DNA of 64,000 nucleotides from G963704535 sp963704535 (GCA_963704535.1 OY969916.1:9858001-9922000), one strand, 5' to 3'. Counted from the stretch's first letter, positions 33,920 through 43,180 are shown. Numbers and translations: made by a program. The notes: generated by a model from the sequence alone, not told the origin.

Positions 33920-34669
33920 TTAACTCACACCTTCAACTTGAACGGCGCCGCCCAAGAACAAGTGACCAATCTGTGGATGATGCAGCACGTTCGAAGCCGT
34001 GCCGTACAAAGCGAGCCGTCCTTGTTGCAAGACAATCGCATAATCCGATACGGCGAGTGCTTTCTTAGCATTTTGTTCGATCATGAGGATCGTTACGCCT
34101 TTATCGCGCAACTTCTGAAGCAACTCGAATGTTTGCTGAACAAGGATCGGCGAGAGCCCAATCGAGGGTTCGTCGATCAGGAGGATTTTGGGATCGAGTA
34201 ACATCGCCCGCCCAATCTCTAGCATTTTTTGCTCACCACCGCTTAAAGTCCCTGCTTGCTTTTTGCGTCGTTCTTTCAAAACCGGGAACTGGTCATAAAC
34301 GTTTTCCATCCGTCGCCGGGTCTCTGTTAAGTTGCCAAGACTCACACCGCCAAATTCTAAATTGTGTTCGACGCTCAATTGGGTAAAGAGATTACGCCCT
34401 TGCGGAACATACGCCATGCCCAACCGTAAAAGCCGCAGCGGCGGCAATCCGGTAATATCCTTGCCTTCGAGATGTACTCGACCTGTGCGTAGCTTTAACA
34501 TGCCAAAGAGGGTTTTGAAAAGAGTTGACTTGCCCGCTCCATTGGGACCAATCACCGTCGTGAGCGCGCGCCGAGGCACTTGGATTGTCGTTCCGTGAAG
34601 GATTGTTGTTTGACCATAGCCTGCAACAATGTCTTGAGTTTGAAGGATAATATCAGCGTTAGTGTCCAA
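33920..34669 (-). CDS. livF: Branched-chain amino acid-type ABC transporter ATPase (LivF)
   Basis: About 249 residues. The start is uncertain: TTG 34669 has GAGG suitably spaced before it, and the frame stays open to a TTG at 34681. Walker A is IGPNGAGKSTLFK, the signature LSGGEQKMLEIGRAM, Walker B ILLIDEPSIGLSP, and the H-loop MIEQNAKKALAV. The SIGLSPILVQQ stretch is characteristic of LivF as opposed to LivG. It pairs with LivG to power the LivH-LivM pore. It is the last gene of the catabolic operon and overlaps livG by about 11 bases. Liv-type systems import branched-chain amino acids but also amides, urea and aromatic or organic acids. The context here argues for a specialised substrate. 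Confidence 0.9.
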   Translation of the reverse strand: MDTNADIILQTQDIVAGYGQTTILHGTTIQVPRRALTTVIGPNGAGKSTLFKTLFGMLKLRTGRVHLEGKDITGLPPLRLLRLGMAYVPQGRNLFTQLSVEHNLEFGGVSLGNLTETRRRMENVYDQFPVLKERRKKQAGTLSGGEQKMLEIGRAMLLDPKILLIDEPSIGLSPILVQQTFELLQKLRDKGVTILMIEQNAKKALAVSDYAIVLQQGRLALYGTASNVLHHPQIGHLFLGGAVQVEGVS

Positions 34670-35420
34670 GATACGCCTCAATCACTCTGGGATCGCGCCG
34701 CACTTCCTCGGCAGTACCGGCCATCAGGACCTGTCCATCGGCTAAAACGAGAATACGATGGGCAATCTCGAATATAAACTCCATATTATGTTCGATGATC
34801 GCAAAAGTCACCCCCTGGTTCTGGTTTAACTCCAGAATTCGCTCCTTCACACTTGCCAACATCGAAAGATTGACCCCACCTGCCGGCTCGTCCAAAAATA
34901 CAATCTGCGGACCCGCCATAAATCCCATCGCGATGTCGAGCAACTTTTGCTGACCATAGCTCAGCTTGGCTGCCTCTTGGCGCGCCACATGCCCCAGACG
35001 GAAGGACTCTATGACTGTCGCAACTTGGGTTTTCATTCCCAAATCGGGCGACCTGAACAAACTACCGACTACCGAGGCTACGTGGGCTTGAACCGATGTG
35101 AGAAGATTATCCGGCACGCGCATCGAATTGAACACTTGCAACAATTGAAAGGTGCGTCCCAGCCCCGCTTTGGAAAGTTTTGGCGGTGGCTGTCCGGTAA
35201 CATCCTGTCCGCACAGTTTCACGGTTCCGGAATCGGGTTTCAGTTGCCCCAAAATACAATTGAACAACGTGGACTTGCCGCATCCATTCGGACCGATCAC
35301 GCCTAGAATTTCACCCTTGTAAACATCAAAAGAGATTCCGCGATTGGCTTGGACCGAGCCGAATGCTTTGACGATGTTGCGTACCTCCAGAACCTGTTCA
35401 TTGGTATTCGACGCGAACAT
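34659..35420 (-). CDS. livG: Branched-chain amino acid-type ABC transporter ATPase (LivG)
   Basis: A 253-residue ATPase. It shows Walker A GPNGCGKSTLFN, the LivG-type loop FQLLQVFNSMRVPDNLL, the signature LSYGQQKLLDIAMGF, Walker B IVFLDEPAGGVN, and the H-loop IIEHNMEFIF. LSYG in place of LSGG is the usual LivG form. Its start overlaps the livM stop by one base (TAATG), so translation is coupled. It works with LivF in ATP-driven uptake. Codon and base composition match the other island genes and differ from the G+C-rich neighbours. Confidence 0.92.
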   Translation of the reverse strand: MFASNTNEQVLEVRNIVKAFGSVQANRGISFDVYKGEILGVIGPNGCGKSTLFNCILGQLKPDSGTVKLCGQDVTGQPPPKLSKAGLGRTFQLLQVFNSMRVPDNLLTSVQAHVASVVGSLFRSPDLGMKTQVATVIESFRLGHVARQEAAKLSYGQQKLLDIAMGFMAGPQIVFLDEPAGGVNLSMLASVKERILELNQNQGVTFAIIEHNMEFIFEIAHRILVLADGQVLMAGTAEEVRRDPRVIEAYLGH

Positions 35421-36448
35421 TAACCGGAATCCTTTTTCTTGCCGCTGAAAAAGCGGTCCTTCAAGTAGCTGCCCATCCCCGCAATTCCAGTTGGAAAGAA
35501 AAGGATAATGACCATGACGAACACCGCAAACACAATCAGATAGTATTCGTTGGCAAATCGCAGCAATTCTGGTAGAACTTTGGCAAAGAATGCTCCAATA
35601 AAGGGTCCTGCCAAGATCCCACGCCCACCCACCATAACCATCAACAAAGCCTCGAACGACTTGTTTAAATCAAAGGATGCGGGGTCAATGAACTCGACCA
35701 AAGGAGCAAGCATGGTGCCCGCAATTCCCGCCAAACCGGAACCAATCGCAAATGCCAATAATGTGTAGGTCGTCGTGGAGAGTCCCACACTTTCTGCGCG
35801 ATTGGGATTATCTCGCAGAGCCTTAAAGGCGCGCCCCCATGGGCTATGAATCATATACCATACCGCAAGCGTTACAATTCCCAACATCAGCAAACAAAAA
35901 TAATAGAATCGAACCGGCTCAAACAAAGAGTAACCAAAAATGCTGGGACGTTCAATATTGAGGATTCCTAATGGACCGCCAGTCCATTGTTCTTCGTTTC
36001 GCAAAACCAAAATCACGAGCTCATTAAAGGCAAGCGTGACAAAAGCGAGATAGTGTCCTTTTACGCGAAGCGCAGGAAAGCCAATCAGGGCACCGACCAT
36101 CATACAAATCATTGCAGCGATCAGCATCGCACCCCAATAATTAGCCCATCCATTTTTTACCAACAGCACAGAGGTATACGCGCCAATGCCCATAAAGGCA
36201 CCCTGCGCCAGGGACACTTTTCCCGCGAATCCCATCGTCAGATTCAATCCCTGCGCCGAAATTGTCGTTATTGCCCACAGACTCAGCACGTAAATCAAAT
36301 AATTGCCTGCGAACTGTGGGGCTATCAAGAGCGCAGCAACGATGAGTACGATCGCGCCAAATTTGATGCGCTGCCAGAGCTTTTCGTTCGCATCCTCTAT
36401 CATTCTGGTAGCCTGGACTTCTTGACCCGGTTTCATTTCTCGGATCAT
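35420..36448 (-). CDS. livM: Branched-chain amino acid-type ABC permease (LivM)
   Basis: A 342-residue integral membrane permease. About ten helices are predicted, with LNLTMGFAGKVSLAQGAFMG, FPALRVKGHYLAFVTLAFNE and the coupling region GRAFKALRDNPNRAESVGLS, all LivM hallmarks. The C-terminus reads FFPTGIAGMGSYLKDRFF and ends in a basic cytoplasmic tail. It overlaps livH by four bases (ATGA) and livG by one. It forms the pore with LivH. The N-terminal 30 residues before the first helix are cytoplasmic and charged. Confidence 0.92.
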   Translation of the reverse strand: MIREMKPGQEVQATRMIEDANEKLWQRIKFGAIVLIVAALLIAPQFAGNYLIYVLSLWAITTISAQGLNLTMGFAGKVSLAQGAFMGIGAYTSVLLVKNGWANYWGAMLIAAMICMMVGALIGFPALRVKGHYLAFVTLAFNELVILVLRNEEQWTGGPLGILNIERPSIFGYSLFEPVRFYYFCLLMLGIVTLAVWYMIHSPWGRAFKALRDNPNRAESVGLSTTTYTLLAFAIGSGLAGIAGTMLAPLVEFIDPASFDLNKSFEALLMVMVGGRGILAGPFIGAFFAKVLPELLRFANEYYLIVFAVFVMVIILFFPTGIAGMGSYLKDRFFSGKKKDSG

Positions 36449-37323
36449 ATCGTGCGTTCTTCCTTCCGACCAAAAAGACCTTCTGGTTTGAACAGAATGA
36501 CCAGGATGAACAGAACAAGTGGGAAAGCGGTTCGATATTCCGAAGAGATATAAAACGCTCCTAAATTCTCCAAGATGCCAATCAGAAAGCCGCCGATCAG
36601 CGCGCCTCGCACCTGATTAAATCCCCCAATGATCGCCGCCATAAACGCCAGCAGTCCAAGCGCTTCGCCATTACTGAATTTCGCAAAATAAGAGGGTGTA
36701 ATCAAAAGCGCCGCAACCGTTACCAATGCAGCGTTGATCAGGAAGGTGTAAAGAATCATCCGATCCACGTTGATCCCCAGAATGCGTGCAACATCCGGGT
36801 TTTGCGCGGTTGCTTCCATGGAACGTCCAAGAAAGGTGTAATTGAGAAACCACTGGAACGCGAGGATGATAACCACCGCAATTCCAATAATCACTAGATC
36901 AGCAAGCGACATACGCACGCCGGCAAATCTTAGAATCTGGTCGTCAACAACCTCGGGAAAGGGTAGCGCGTTGCCGCCCCAAATGATCTTGGTGCCCTCT
37001 TTGACTAAAATCGCCAAACCAATAGTGGCGATGACGAGGGGAAAGTCACCATATTTGAGCAGCGGCTGGACAAGTACTCGTTTGAAGAGAAATCCGAAAA
37101 TAAAAACAACAATCAGGATGGTGATAAAAAAAGCGGGGACGACTCCGATGGAGAAAAAAGACATGACCGCCAAAATAATAAAGCCGGAGACCATGACGAA
37201 CTCGCCCTGTGCAAAATTGATGGTTCCAGAGGTCTGCCACAAAAGTGCAAAGCCGGAAGCCACCAGAGCATAGACTGCCCCGGTGGCTATGCCGGCAACG
37301 AGAAGCTGAACGAAGATTGCCAT
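36445..37323 (-). CDS. livH: Branched-chain amino acid-type ABC permease (LivH)
   Basis: A 292-residue permease. GIATGAVYALVASGFALLWQ near the N-terminus, INFAQGEFVMV, and MEATAQNPDVARILGINVDR (the ATPase-coupling loop) identify LivH, and the end FILVILFKPEGLFGR is typical. It forms the heterodimeric pore with LivM. About 210 bp separate it from livK upstream. That gap holds a heptamer inverted repeat, so a second transcript start or an attenuating structure is possible between the binding protein and the permeases. Confidence 0.92.
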   Translation of the reverse strand: MAIFVQLLVAGIATGAVYALVASGFALLWQTSGTINFAQGEFVMVSGFIILAVMSFFSIGVVPAFFITILIVVFIFGFLFKRVLVQPLLKYGDFPLVIATIGLAILVKEGTKIIWGGNALPFPEVVDDQILRFAGVRMSLADLVIIGIAVVIILAFQWFLNYTFLGRSMEATAQNPDVARILGINVDRMILYTFLINAALVTVAALLITPSYFAKFSNGEALGLLAFMAAIIGGFNQVRGALIGGFLIGILENLGAFYISSEYRTAFPLVLFILVILFKPEGLFGRKEERTI

Positions 37324-37377
37324 ACAGTTATGCCTGACACATGCTTAGGGATTCTCGAAAAATAAACTACCTCGCCT

Positions 37378-37443
37378 GGGTGTTACGTGTTGCGTGTTGC
37401 GTGTTGCGTGAGGCGGCCCGACGCAACACGCAACACGCAACAC
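37378..37443. repeat. Inverted heptamer repeats between livK and livH
   Basis: Four GTTACGT/GTTGCGT units are mirrored after a short G/C spacer by CGCAACA units. It is the same repeat family as at 9440 and 20881, so the low-G+C island shares the host's repeat population. Confidence 0.8.
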
Positions 37444-37531
37444 GGGACTGGCTAGATTAAAAATCGAGCGCCCCTTAGAGGTGTAAATACGGCGTTAAGT
37501 ATATCACGCATCGCGTTACTCGATTTGTTCT

Positions 37532-38848
37532 CTACTTGTTCTCGCCGCAGGTTGTGCCAAGCCGAGGCAGAACCTCCTTGACAACTTGCTTGTTATCCTT
37601 GACCTCCACCAGGAAGCTTTCGCGGTCCACATTGCCCATGTCGTCGTAAACAATGTCGATCAGAACGCCTGGCTCCTGCGCGGTGGTGATTTTGGTGCAG
37701 TGCAGATCCTGCGCCAGACGTTTGGGATTGAATTCACCCATGCGCTCCGTGATTTCCTTTACGATAAAGAGCGCGATGTATCCTTTGATCCCATTGTGGT
37801 CGGTGACACGGCCATATTTCTCCTGAAACCGCTTGGCAAACTCTTGAACCAACGGCATTGGCGCACTGCCCGTTAGACCGACATGCCCTTGCGCGCCGTT
37901 TGCGGCACCTTTCGCTAGATCGATCACCGATTGAGCGATGAGCACGGTTTCGCCAAAGATCGGTTTGTCGAAACCCTGCTTCTGGAGTTCGATAAGCAAG
38001 CGGGCACTCTCCTCTTCATTCATATAGATGAATACTGCCTGCGCCTCACTGCCCAATACAGTCAAAGCCTCCGGAGAAAAGTCTTGTTGTCCTGGTTTAA
38101 CCACCAGGTCACTGACGATCGTGATATTCCCAGCCTGCAACTCTTTAGCAATCGCATCGTGCCCGCCCTTGCCAAAGTCGTTGCTGATTGAGACGATATC
38201 TATCGATTGGATGCCGCTCACTTTCAGATAGTTCGCGAGTTTGGGCATCGAAGTCGTTTGCCCGAACGACGTACGGAAAATATATTGGTTGCCTTGCTGG
38301 GTGAGGTTGGCTGCTTCTCCACCAACAATCTGCGGGATCTCGGCGCGCTGGGCTTCTGCCATATTGACGATGATATTGCCCGAGGCAAGCGGTCCCATAA
38401 TCGCATAGGGGTTTTTCTCCAGCCCTTTCGCGATCACTGCCTTGGAAGTTGGCGGATCACTCTGCGTATCCGCGAATTCGACCTCGACCGGACGGCCGAG
38501 GATGCCGCCGGCACCGTTGATGTCTTCGATTGCGAGTAACATGCCGTCACGCCAGTTTGTGGCCGGGGTTGCACCGCTGCCAGACAACTCTACAGGAGCG
38601 AAAAAGTATAGCGGTTCACCGGACGCAGTTGTATTCGGTTGTGTAGCAGTGGTTGGAGCAGGCGGTTGGGTTGCCGCCGGTGGTTGGGTTGGTGCTGTCG
38701 TTGGGGGGGACTGCGTTGGAGTCGTTGTGGTTGGCGCACCACATGCTGTGACAAGAGGGACAAGGAGGAGGAAACGTACCATGTAAAGCCAGTATGAAAG
38801 CATTGCCGACAGGGGTCTCCGACCAGCGCTGGGATTCATCGCTTTCAT
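37532..38848 (-). CDS. livK: Liv-type ABC transporter substrate-binding lipoprotein
   Basis: A 438-residue periplasmic-type binding lipoprotein. ATG 38848 is chosen because AAAGGAG lies eight bases before it. The signal sequence ends in a lipobox (VPLVTACG), followed by a Pro/Thr/Gln linker of about 45 residues typical of Gram-positive-like or Chloroflexota lipoproteins. The ligand-binding fold begins FFAPVELSGSGA, with MLLAIEDINGAGGILGRPVE, AIMGPLASGNIIVNMAEAQ and VSISNDFGKGG, the LivK/Peripla_BP_6 pattern. The ligand cannot be deduced. Encoded with catabolic enzymes, it probably binds the pathway substrate rather than leucine or isoleucine. A small inverted-repeat element lies just upstream. 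Confidence 0.9.
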   Translation of the reverse strand: MKAMNPSAGRRPLSAMLSYWLYMVRFLLLVPLVTACGAPTTTTPTQSPPTTAPTQPPAATQPPAPTTATQPNTTASGEPLYFFAPVELSGSGATPATNWRDGMLLAIEDINGAGGILGRPVEVEFADTQSDPPTSKAVIAKGLEKNPYAIMGPLASGNIIVNMAEAQRAEIPQIVGGEAANLTQQGNQYIFRTSFGQTTSMPKLANYLKVSGIQSIDIVSISNDFGKGGHDAIAKELQAGNITIVSDLVVKPGQQDFSPEALTVLGSEAQAVFIYMNEEESARLLIELQKQGFDKPIFGETVLIAQSVIDLAKGAANGAQGHVGLTGSAPMPLVQEFAKRFQEKYGRVTDHNGIKGYIALFIVKEITERMGEFNPKRLAQDLHCTKITTAQEPGVLIDIVYDDMGNVDRESFLVEVKDNKQVVKEVLPRLGTTCGENK

Positions 38849-38966
38849 CTTCTCAGCTCCTTTGAAGTGCCTCAAGTAGGTCGATGCACTCCGTCGTGTT
38901 TATGTTGGAATCAATGTGGAATTTGCCGAGTCTGGCTGGTATTCTCTGCTACTTACACCTCCTTAA

Positions 38967-39170
38967 TTAACAGGAGTTACGCGGTGGCGTTCGCAATACC
39001 GCTCTTGCCTGCCCTTCGTCAGGCTCAGGAAGTTCGGCAGCAAGGTACCTCACCTATTGTTTATCGACGATTTTTGCCCGGACAGGCAAAAATCGTCGAT
39101 AAAAGGAAGAAAAGTACCTCTCTGCCGAAGGCCGAAACTGGCTTGGTAAGTGACTAGGTAACTCCTGTTA
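38967..39170. mobile_element. MITE-like element of about 204 bp with TTAA target duplication
   Basis: 13-bp terminal inverted repeats TAACAGGAGTTAC (38968-38980) and GTAACTCCTGTTA (39158-39170) flank a region with an internal perfect 18-bp hairpin (39061-39078 and 39085-39102, TTATCGACGATTTTTGCC). TTAA stands on both sides (38963-38966 and 39171-39174). No ORF is present. The right flank TTAA contains the stop codon of the downstream dehydrogenase gene. Confidence 0.75.
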
Positions 39171-40235
39171 TTAAAAGGTCAGTACTGTCCGGGCCACTTT
39201 GCCCTGTGCCAGGTCATCAAACGCAAGATTAATCTCGTCCAAGGGGCGGAATCGTGAAACCAGCTCATCCAGCTTGATTCTTCCTTGCCGGTACAACTCA
39301 AGGATCCAGAGAAAATCTGTGCGCGCTTGACCCGAGCCGTGAAAGCAGCCCATGATCGTACGGTCTTGCAAGAGGTCCCAGCCATCCACGGCAATATCCT
39401 GCCCGGAGGGTTGTATGCCGACAACAACGAGTGTTCCGGTGGGGCGAACCGAGTTGAACGCCTGCCGCACCAATGCCGGAGAACCGACTGCTTCAAAGGC
39501 ATAATCTGCACCGCCGGCCGTCAATGTCTTGATTTGCTGCACTGGATCTTGATGCTCGGCGTTGATCACGTGGGTTGCGCCCATCTGCTCTGCCAATTCC
39601 AGTTTGTAGGGAACTTTATCCACCGCGATAATTTTGCTCGCCGCCGCCAGCACACCGCCTTGAATCACATTCAGCCCAACGCCGCCGCAGCCAAAGACCG
39701 CCATTGTCGCACCTGTTTCCACGCGCGCCCGCCGAATGACCGCACCAATTCCCGTAATCACGGCACAGCCAATCAGACATGCCTTTTCGAGGGGAGTATC
39801 ATCCGGCACAGCGACACAAGCATCTGCCAGAGCGATGGTTTGCTCAATAAAGGTGGGTCGTACATGAAAGATCGGTTCGCCGTGACTCGTCATTCGGCTG
39901 ATTGGCGTGTATGGATAGGTTTCACAGAGTGCGGGATGCCCATTGGTGCAATTTCGGCAATAACCACACATCGCATCAATGGAAAGAATGACTTTATCGC
40001 CCGGCGCAAGCCGCTTGACATTGAGCCCGACCTCGCATACCACGCCAGCCCCTTCATGCCCCATCACCCACGGAATCGCGCGTGGAGTGCGATGCCCTGT
40101 CACGAGGTGGTAATCGCTGTGACATACACCTGCGGCAACAATATCGAGTAGAACTTCACCTTCTTGCAGCGCGGTAAGCTCCAATTCCTCGATCGAGACC
40201 GGAACTCCCGGTTTGCGGAACACGGCAGCTTTCAT
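39171..40235 (-). CDS. Zinc-dependent alcohol dehydrogenase, MDR superfamily
   Basis: A 354-residue medium-chain dehydrogenase. The catalytic zinc site is CHSDYHLVTG with MGHEGAGVV, the structural zinc lobe is MCGYCRNCTNGHPALCE, and the NAD-binding fold is FGCGGVGLNVIQG. The length and the 120-150 region (TYPYTPISRM, SHGEPIFHVRPTF) place it near class III/NDMA-type alcohol dehydrogenases that oxidise primary alcohols or S-hydroxymethyl thiols. In this operon it would oxidise or reduce an alcohol-aldehyde pair next to the acylating aldehyde dehydrogenase. It follows aroQ by nine bases. Its stop codon lies in the TTAA flank of the MITE-like element. Confidence 0.9.
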   Translation of the reverse strand: MKAAVFRKPGVPVSIEELELTALQEGEVLLDIVAAGVCHSDYHLVTGHRTPRAIPWVMGHEGAGVVCEVGLNVKRLAPGDKVILSIDAMCGYCRNCTNGHPALCETYPYTPISRMTSHGEPIFHVRPTFIEQTIALADACVAVPDDTPLEKACLIGCAVITGIGAVIRRARVETGATMAVFGCGGVGLNVIQGGVLAAASKIIAVDKVPYKLELAEQMGATHVINAEHQDPVQQIKTLTAGGADYAFEAVGSPALVRQAFNSVRPTGTLVVVGIQPSGQDIAVDGWDLLQDRTIMGCFHGSGQARTDFLWILELYRQGRIKLDELVSRFRPLDEINLAFDDLAQGKVARTVLTF

Positions 40236-40244
40236 CGCTAACCT

Positions 40245-40685
40245 TTACTTGGAGAAATGGCGTATCAGGGCATCTACGCCCAGAAAATAGCTCCACCTGC
40301 CAAACCCGGCGATTACGCCCAGGCAAACCGGCGCTAAAACCGATTTGTGTCGAAACTCTTCGCGCGCGTGAACATTCGAGAGGTGAACCTCAACCACGGG
40401 TAATCCCACACCCGCAATCGCATCGCGCAGAGCAATGCTGTAATGGGTGTATGCACCTGCATTCAAGACGATTCCGTTCGCCCAGTTCCGGGCGTCATGG
40501 ATTGCATCTACCAACGCGCCTTCAGAATTTGATTGAAACGCGCGCAGCTCGACGTCGTGCTCATTGGCATAGTGTGTGAGCTGTTGAACAATGTCCGCCA
40601 ACGTTTCTGTTCCATAGACGGATTTTTCGCGTGTACCAAGCAAATTCAAATTGGGTCCGTTCAGGACCAGGATTTTGGCTGTCAT
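40245..40685 (-). CDS. aroQ: Type II 3-dehydroquinate dehydratase-like protein
   Basis: A 146-residue protein matching the type II (AroQ) dehydroquinase fold. It has LNGPNLNLLGTREKSVYG with the catalytic arginine and tyrosine, NAGAYTHYSIALRDAI (canonical NPGAYTHTS, with P to A and T to Y changes), and EVHLSNVHAREEFRH with the catalytic histidine. The active-site residues appear intact, so reversible dehydration of 3-dehydroquinate or a close analogue is plausible. The gene is embedded in a catabolic operon, two bases after the acylating aldehyde dehydrogenase gene, rather than with aromatic-biosynthesis genes. That favours a catabolic role such as quinate-like breakdown, or dehydration of another cyclic polyol-ketone. 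A second aro gene, an AroK-AroB fusion, lies 7 kb away on the opposite strand. Confidence 0.88.
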   Translation of the reverse strand: MTAKILVLNGPNLNLLGTREKSVYGTETLADIVQQLTHYANEHDVELRAFQSNSEGALVDAIHDARNWANGIVLNAGAYTHYSIALRDAIAGVGLPVVEVHLSNVHAREEFRHKSVLAPVCLGVIAGFGRWSYFLGVDALIRHFSK

Positions 40686-40687
40686 GC

Positions 40688-42094
40688 TCAGAATCTTTCC
40701 GAGTTGTAAAACTCGCCGAACAATTCTTGTTCGGAGGGCCGATCCTCTGGAATGGTACGGCTTACCCACGTGTAGTTGAGATAATGTTTGAGACTGATAT
40801 TTTCACTGGTGATATTGCCGCCCCAGGTGCCGCAACCCAAGCTGGAAGTCATGGGCATTCCATTGTTGAATGCGCCGGCATTGGCTTTGGATTGCGGTTG
40901 CCGCACCATCATGCGGCTAACGGGAGCCACACGTGCAAGCGCGTCAATATGATCGTCATTGAAAGAATAGATCCCGCAAGAATGTCCCTTGCCGCCCACT
41001 TCGTAAATCTGTTTCACCATCTCAAGCGCATGTTCAAAGCCGCTGTATTTGAAAAGCGACATGACTACACACAGTTTCTCGCCGGAAAACTTGTGTGTCT
41101 TGCCGATATGTTCTTCGGGGACCATCATGAAGCTGCGATCGGTCGGAATTTCAAACCCTGCCAGTTTGGCGATGGTCTGGGCCGAGACTGCGATCGTAGA
41201 GAGCGTGCGATGCCCGTGTTCGTCCCACATCACCTTTTCAAGCATCGCCTTTTCCTCGGCATTTACTAAATATCCGCCCTCAAGCATGAGTTGGGCGACC
41301 ATTGCATCGTAAATTGTCTCTTCGAGCAGCAAGTTACCATCCGCCGAACAACCGGAGCCGTAATCAGACGTCTTGCTGAGACGACTGTTGTGCGCCGCTT
41401 CCTCGATGTTTGCCGTTTCATCGATAACCATTGTCGAGTTTCCGGCGCCCACACCAAAAGAGGGCGTCCCGGAACTGTATGCAGCCTTGACCATGGCGGG
41501 CCCTCCAGTAGCGAGGACCAAATCGCACTTGGACATTAACTCGTGTGCGAGTGGGATACTGGGCTTGCTCACACATTGAAACAGATCTTCCGGAACACCT
41601 TCACGTTTCAAGACCGCACGCATAATGTTGACGGTTTCCAAAGTGGTTTTCGTCGTGCGCGGATGCGGACTAAAGATGACCGCATCCTTGGCTTTCATCG
41701 CGTTGATCGCCGTGCCTACAGGCGTAATATCAGGGTTCGTCATCGGAATCAGGGAAACTATTACTCCAGCAGGTTTTGCGTATTTGACAATCCCCTTAGC
41801 AGGATCCTCTTCCACAATTCCCATGCTCTTTTGCCGAAGCGCATCGCGCAAGACGCCCTGAATTTTGAACCGTTTCCCTGGACGACTCACCGGATCGCCC
41901 ATGCCGGATTCTTCGATCCCCATACGCGCTAGACGACCAAACGTTTTTTCATTGCCGGCTGCCCATGCCAGAGCGCGGCATAAACGGTCCACACGTTCCT
42001 GGTCATAGTCCTCGATTTGCTTCATGGCATTTTGGGCTTGGCACAACAATTCCGCCGCATAGGTCTTTTCTTCCTCGGTGATGTCTCTGCCCAT
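40688..42094 (-). CDS. CoA-acylating aldehyde dehydrogenase (SauS-like)
   Basis: A 468-residue member of the acylating aldehyde dehydrogenase group, which oxidises an aldehyde to its acyl-CoA with NAD+. It shows PAGVIVSLIPMTNPDITPVG and the NAD site in LATGGPAMVKAAYSSG. The catalytic cysteine lies in TSDYGSGCSADGN, and CGTWGGNITSENIS is at the C-terminus. Overall it is closest in my memory to sulfoacetaldehyde dehydrogenases (acylating) and the aldehyde half of AdhE. The sulfonate role cannot be concluded from sequence because no sulfoacetaldehyde acetyltransferase or sulfite gene is present here. Its ATG directly follows the TGA of the upstream dehydrogenase gene, so the two are coupled. Confidence 0.87.
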   Translation of the reverse strand: MGRDITEEEKTYAAELLCQAQNAMKQIEDYDQERVDRLCRALAWAAGNEKTFGRLARMGIEESGMGDPVSRPGKRFKIQGVLRDALRQKSMGIVEEDPAKGIVKYAKPAGVIVSLIPMTNPDITPVGTAINAMKAKDAVIFSPHPRTTKTTLETVNIMRAVLKREGVPEDLFQCVSKPSIPLAHELMSKCDLVLATGGPAMVKAAYSSGTPSFGVGAGNSTMVIDETANIEEAAHNSRLSKTSDYGSGCSADGNLLLEETIYDAMVAQLMLEGGYLVNAEEKAMLEKVMWDEHGHRTLSTIAVSAQTIAKLAGFEIPTDRSFMMVPEEHIGKTHKFSGEKLCVVMSLFKYSGFEHALEMVKQIYEVGGKGHSCGIYSFNDDHIDALARVAPVSRMMVRQPQSKANAGAFNNGMPMTSSLGCGTWGGNITSENISLKHYLNYTWVSRTIPEDRPSEQELFGEFYNSERF

Positions 42095-43141
42095 TCAAAC
42101 TCCCCCCTTTTCAAAATCCAGAATGACTTTGCCCGCATTTGCTTTTGCGAGGTGACGCATCGTTGCCGGCAAGTCCTCCAGATTCGTCCGTGACGTGATC
42201 ATTCGTCCTGGGTGAATTGTTCCTGAAGCAATCAGCGCAAGAACGGCAACAAAGTCGTGGGGGTGATCGTAGATCATCGATGTCAAAACCTGATTGCCAT
42301 TACGCGTCAAATGGAACGGCACTATGGATACTGGCTCCGAAGCCAATCCGACGAGTATGACCTCTGCGCCACGCGGCGCGCTTTCCAATGCGAACTGTGT
42401 TCCTCTCCCTGAACCTGTTGCCTCGAACACGCTGCGTACATCTGCTTGTTCATACATGTCTTTTACCGACGTAACCAGATCTGCTTTCGATTCGACGTTC
42501 GCAGAGCGCGCACCCCAACTAACCGCCAAATCCACTTTTTCTTGTATCCGGTCATTGGCCAGAACTTGATAGTTCAGCGCTAGCGCGAGATGGGCGAGCA
42601 GTAATCCAATCGTGCCCATCCCGACGATGGCGATGGCGTCGCCGGGTTTGGCACTGGACATGTTCAGAGCGTGATATGCGACGGCGGTTGGCTCAACGAG
42701 AACGGCGTCCTCATCAGTGATTTCCGGTGGGACGACATGGGCAAATTCAGAAGGTATAATCGCGTATTCTGCAAAGCAGCCCGGTTCACGTACGCCGAAA
42801 ATTCGCTTGTTGGGGCAAATATTGCCTTGACCTCGTTTGCAAAACTGACATGTCAAGCACGGAACATTGGGTTCGATAACAACTCGTTGCCCCAGGCGCG
42901 CCTTGGAAACGCGCATGCCGCATGTTTCGACAATCCCGACCCCTTCATGCCCCATGATCAGTGGATGCGAAACTCCCGGCAACTCTCCAGCATAAATATG
43001 CAAATCGGACCCGCAAATGCCGGCCTTGTGCATCCGAAGCAGCACATCATCAGGTCCTGGTTCCGGCACAGCAACATCCGCGAGTTCAAGCTCTCCCACA
43101 CGGCGCAATACTGCTGCGCGCATATCAGCTTTTTGATTCAT
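42095..43141 (-). CDS. Zinc-dependent dehydrogenase, threonine/sorbitol dehydrogenase-like
   Basis: About 348 residues from ATG 43141 (an upstream ATG at 43165 is possible). MDR fold: catalytic zinc ligands in CGSDLHIYAGELPG and MGHEGVGIVE, structural zinc in CLTCQFCKRGQGNIC, and nucleotide fold VGMGTIGLLLAHLAL. This layout is typical of polyol or threonine dehydrogenases that oxidise a secondary alcohol to a ketone. It is a good candidate for the first oxidative step on a hydroxylated substrate. The last residues DFEKGGV and the TGA stop are read from TTTGAAAAGGGGGGAGTTTG, which matches the core of the dispersed element family with one extra G. Confidence 0.88.
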   Translation of the reverse strand: MNQKADMRAAVLRRVGELELADVAVPEPGPDDVLLRMHKAGICGSDLHIYAGELPGVSHPLIMGHEGVGIVETCGMRVSKARLGQRVVIEPNVPCLTCQFCKRGQGNICPNKRIFGVREPGCFAEYAIIPSEFAHVVPPEITDEDAVLVEPTAVAYHALNMSSAKPGDAIAIVGMGTIGLLLAHLALALNYQVLANDRIQEKVDLAVSWGARSANVESKADLVTSVKDMYEQADVRSVFEATGSGRGTQFALESAPRGAEVILVGLASEPVSIVPFHLTRNGNQVLTSMIYDHPHDFVAVLALIASGTIHPGRMITSRTNLEDLPATMRHLAKANAGKVILDFEKGGV

Positions 43142-43180
43142 GGAACATTCCCCTGACGGGGTCAAGGTTTGCAGTACGAA

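Noticed and set aside
38967..39170. Insertion sequence with a transposase
   Set aside because: At about 204 bp it is too short to encode one and no ORF exists within the inverted repeats, so it is kept only as a MITE-like element.
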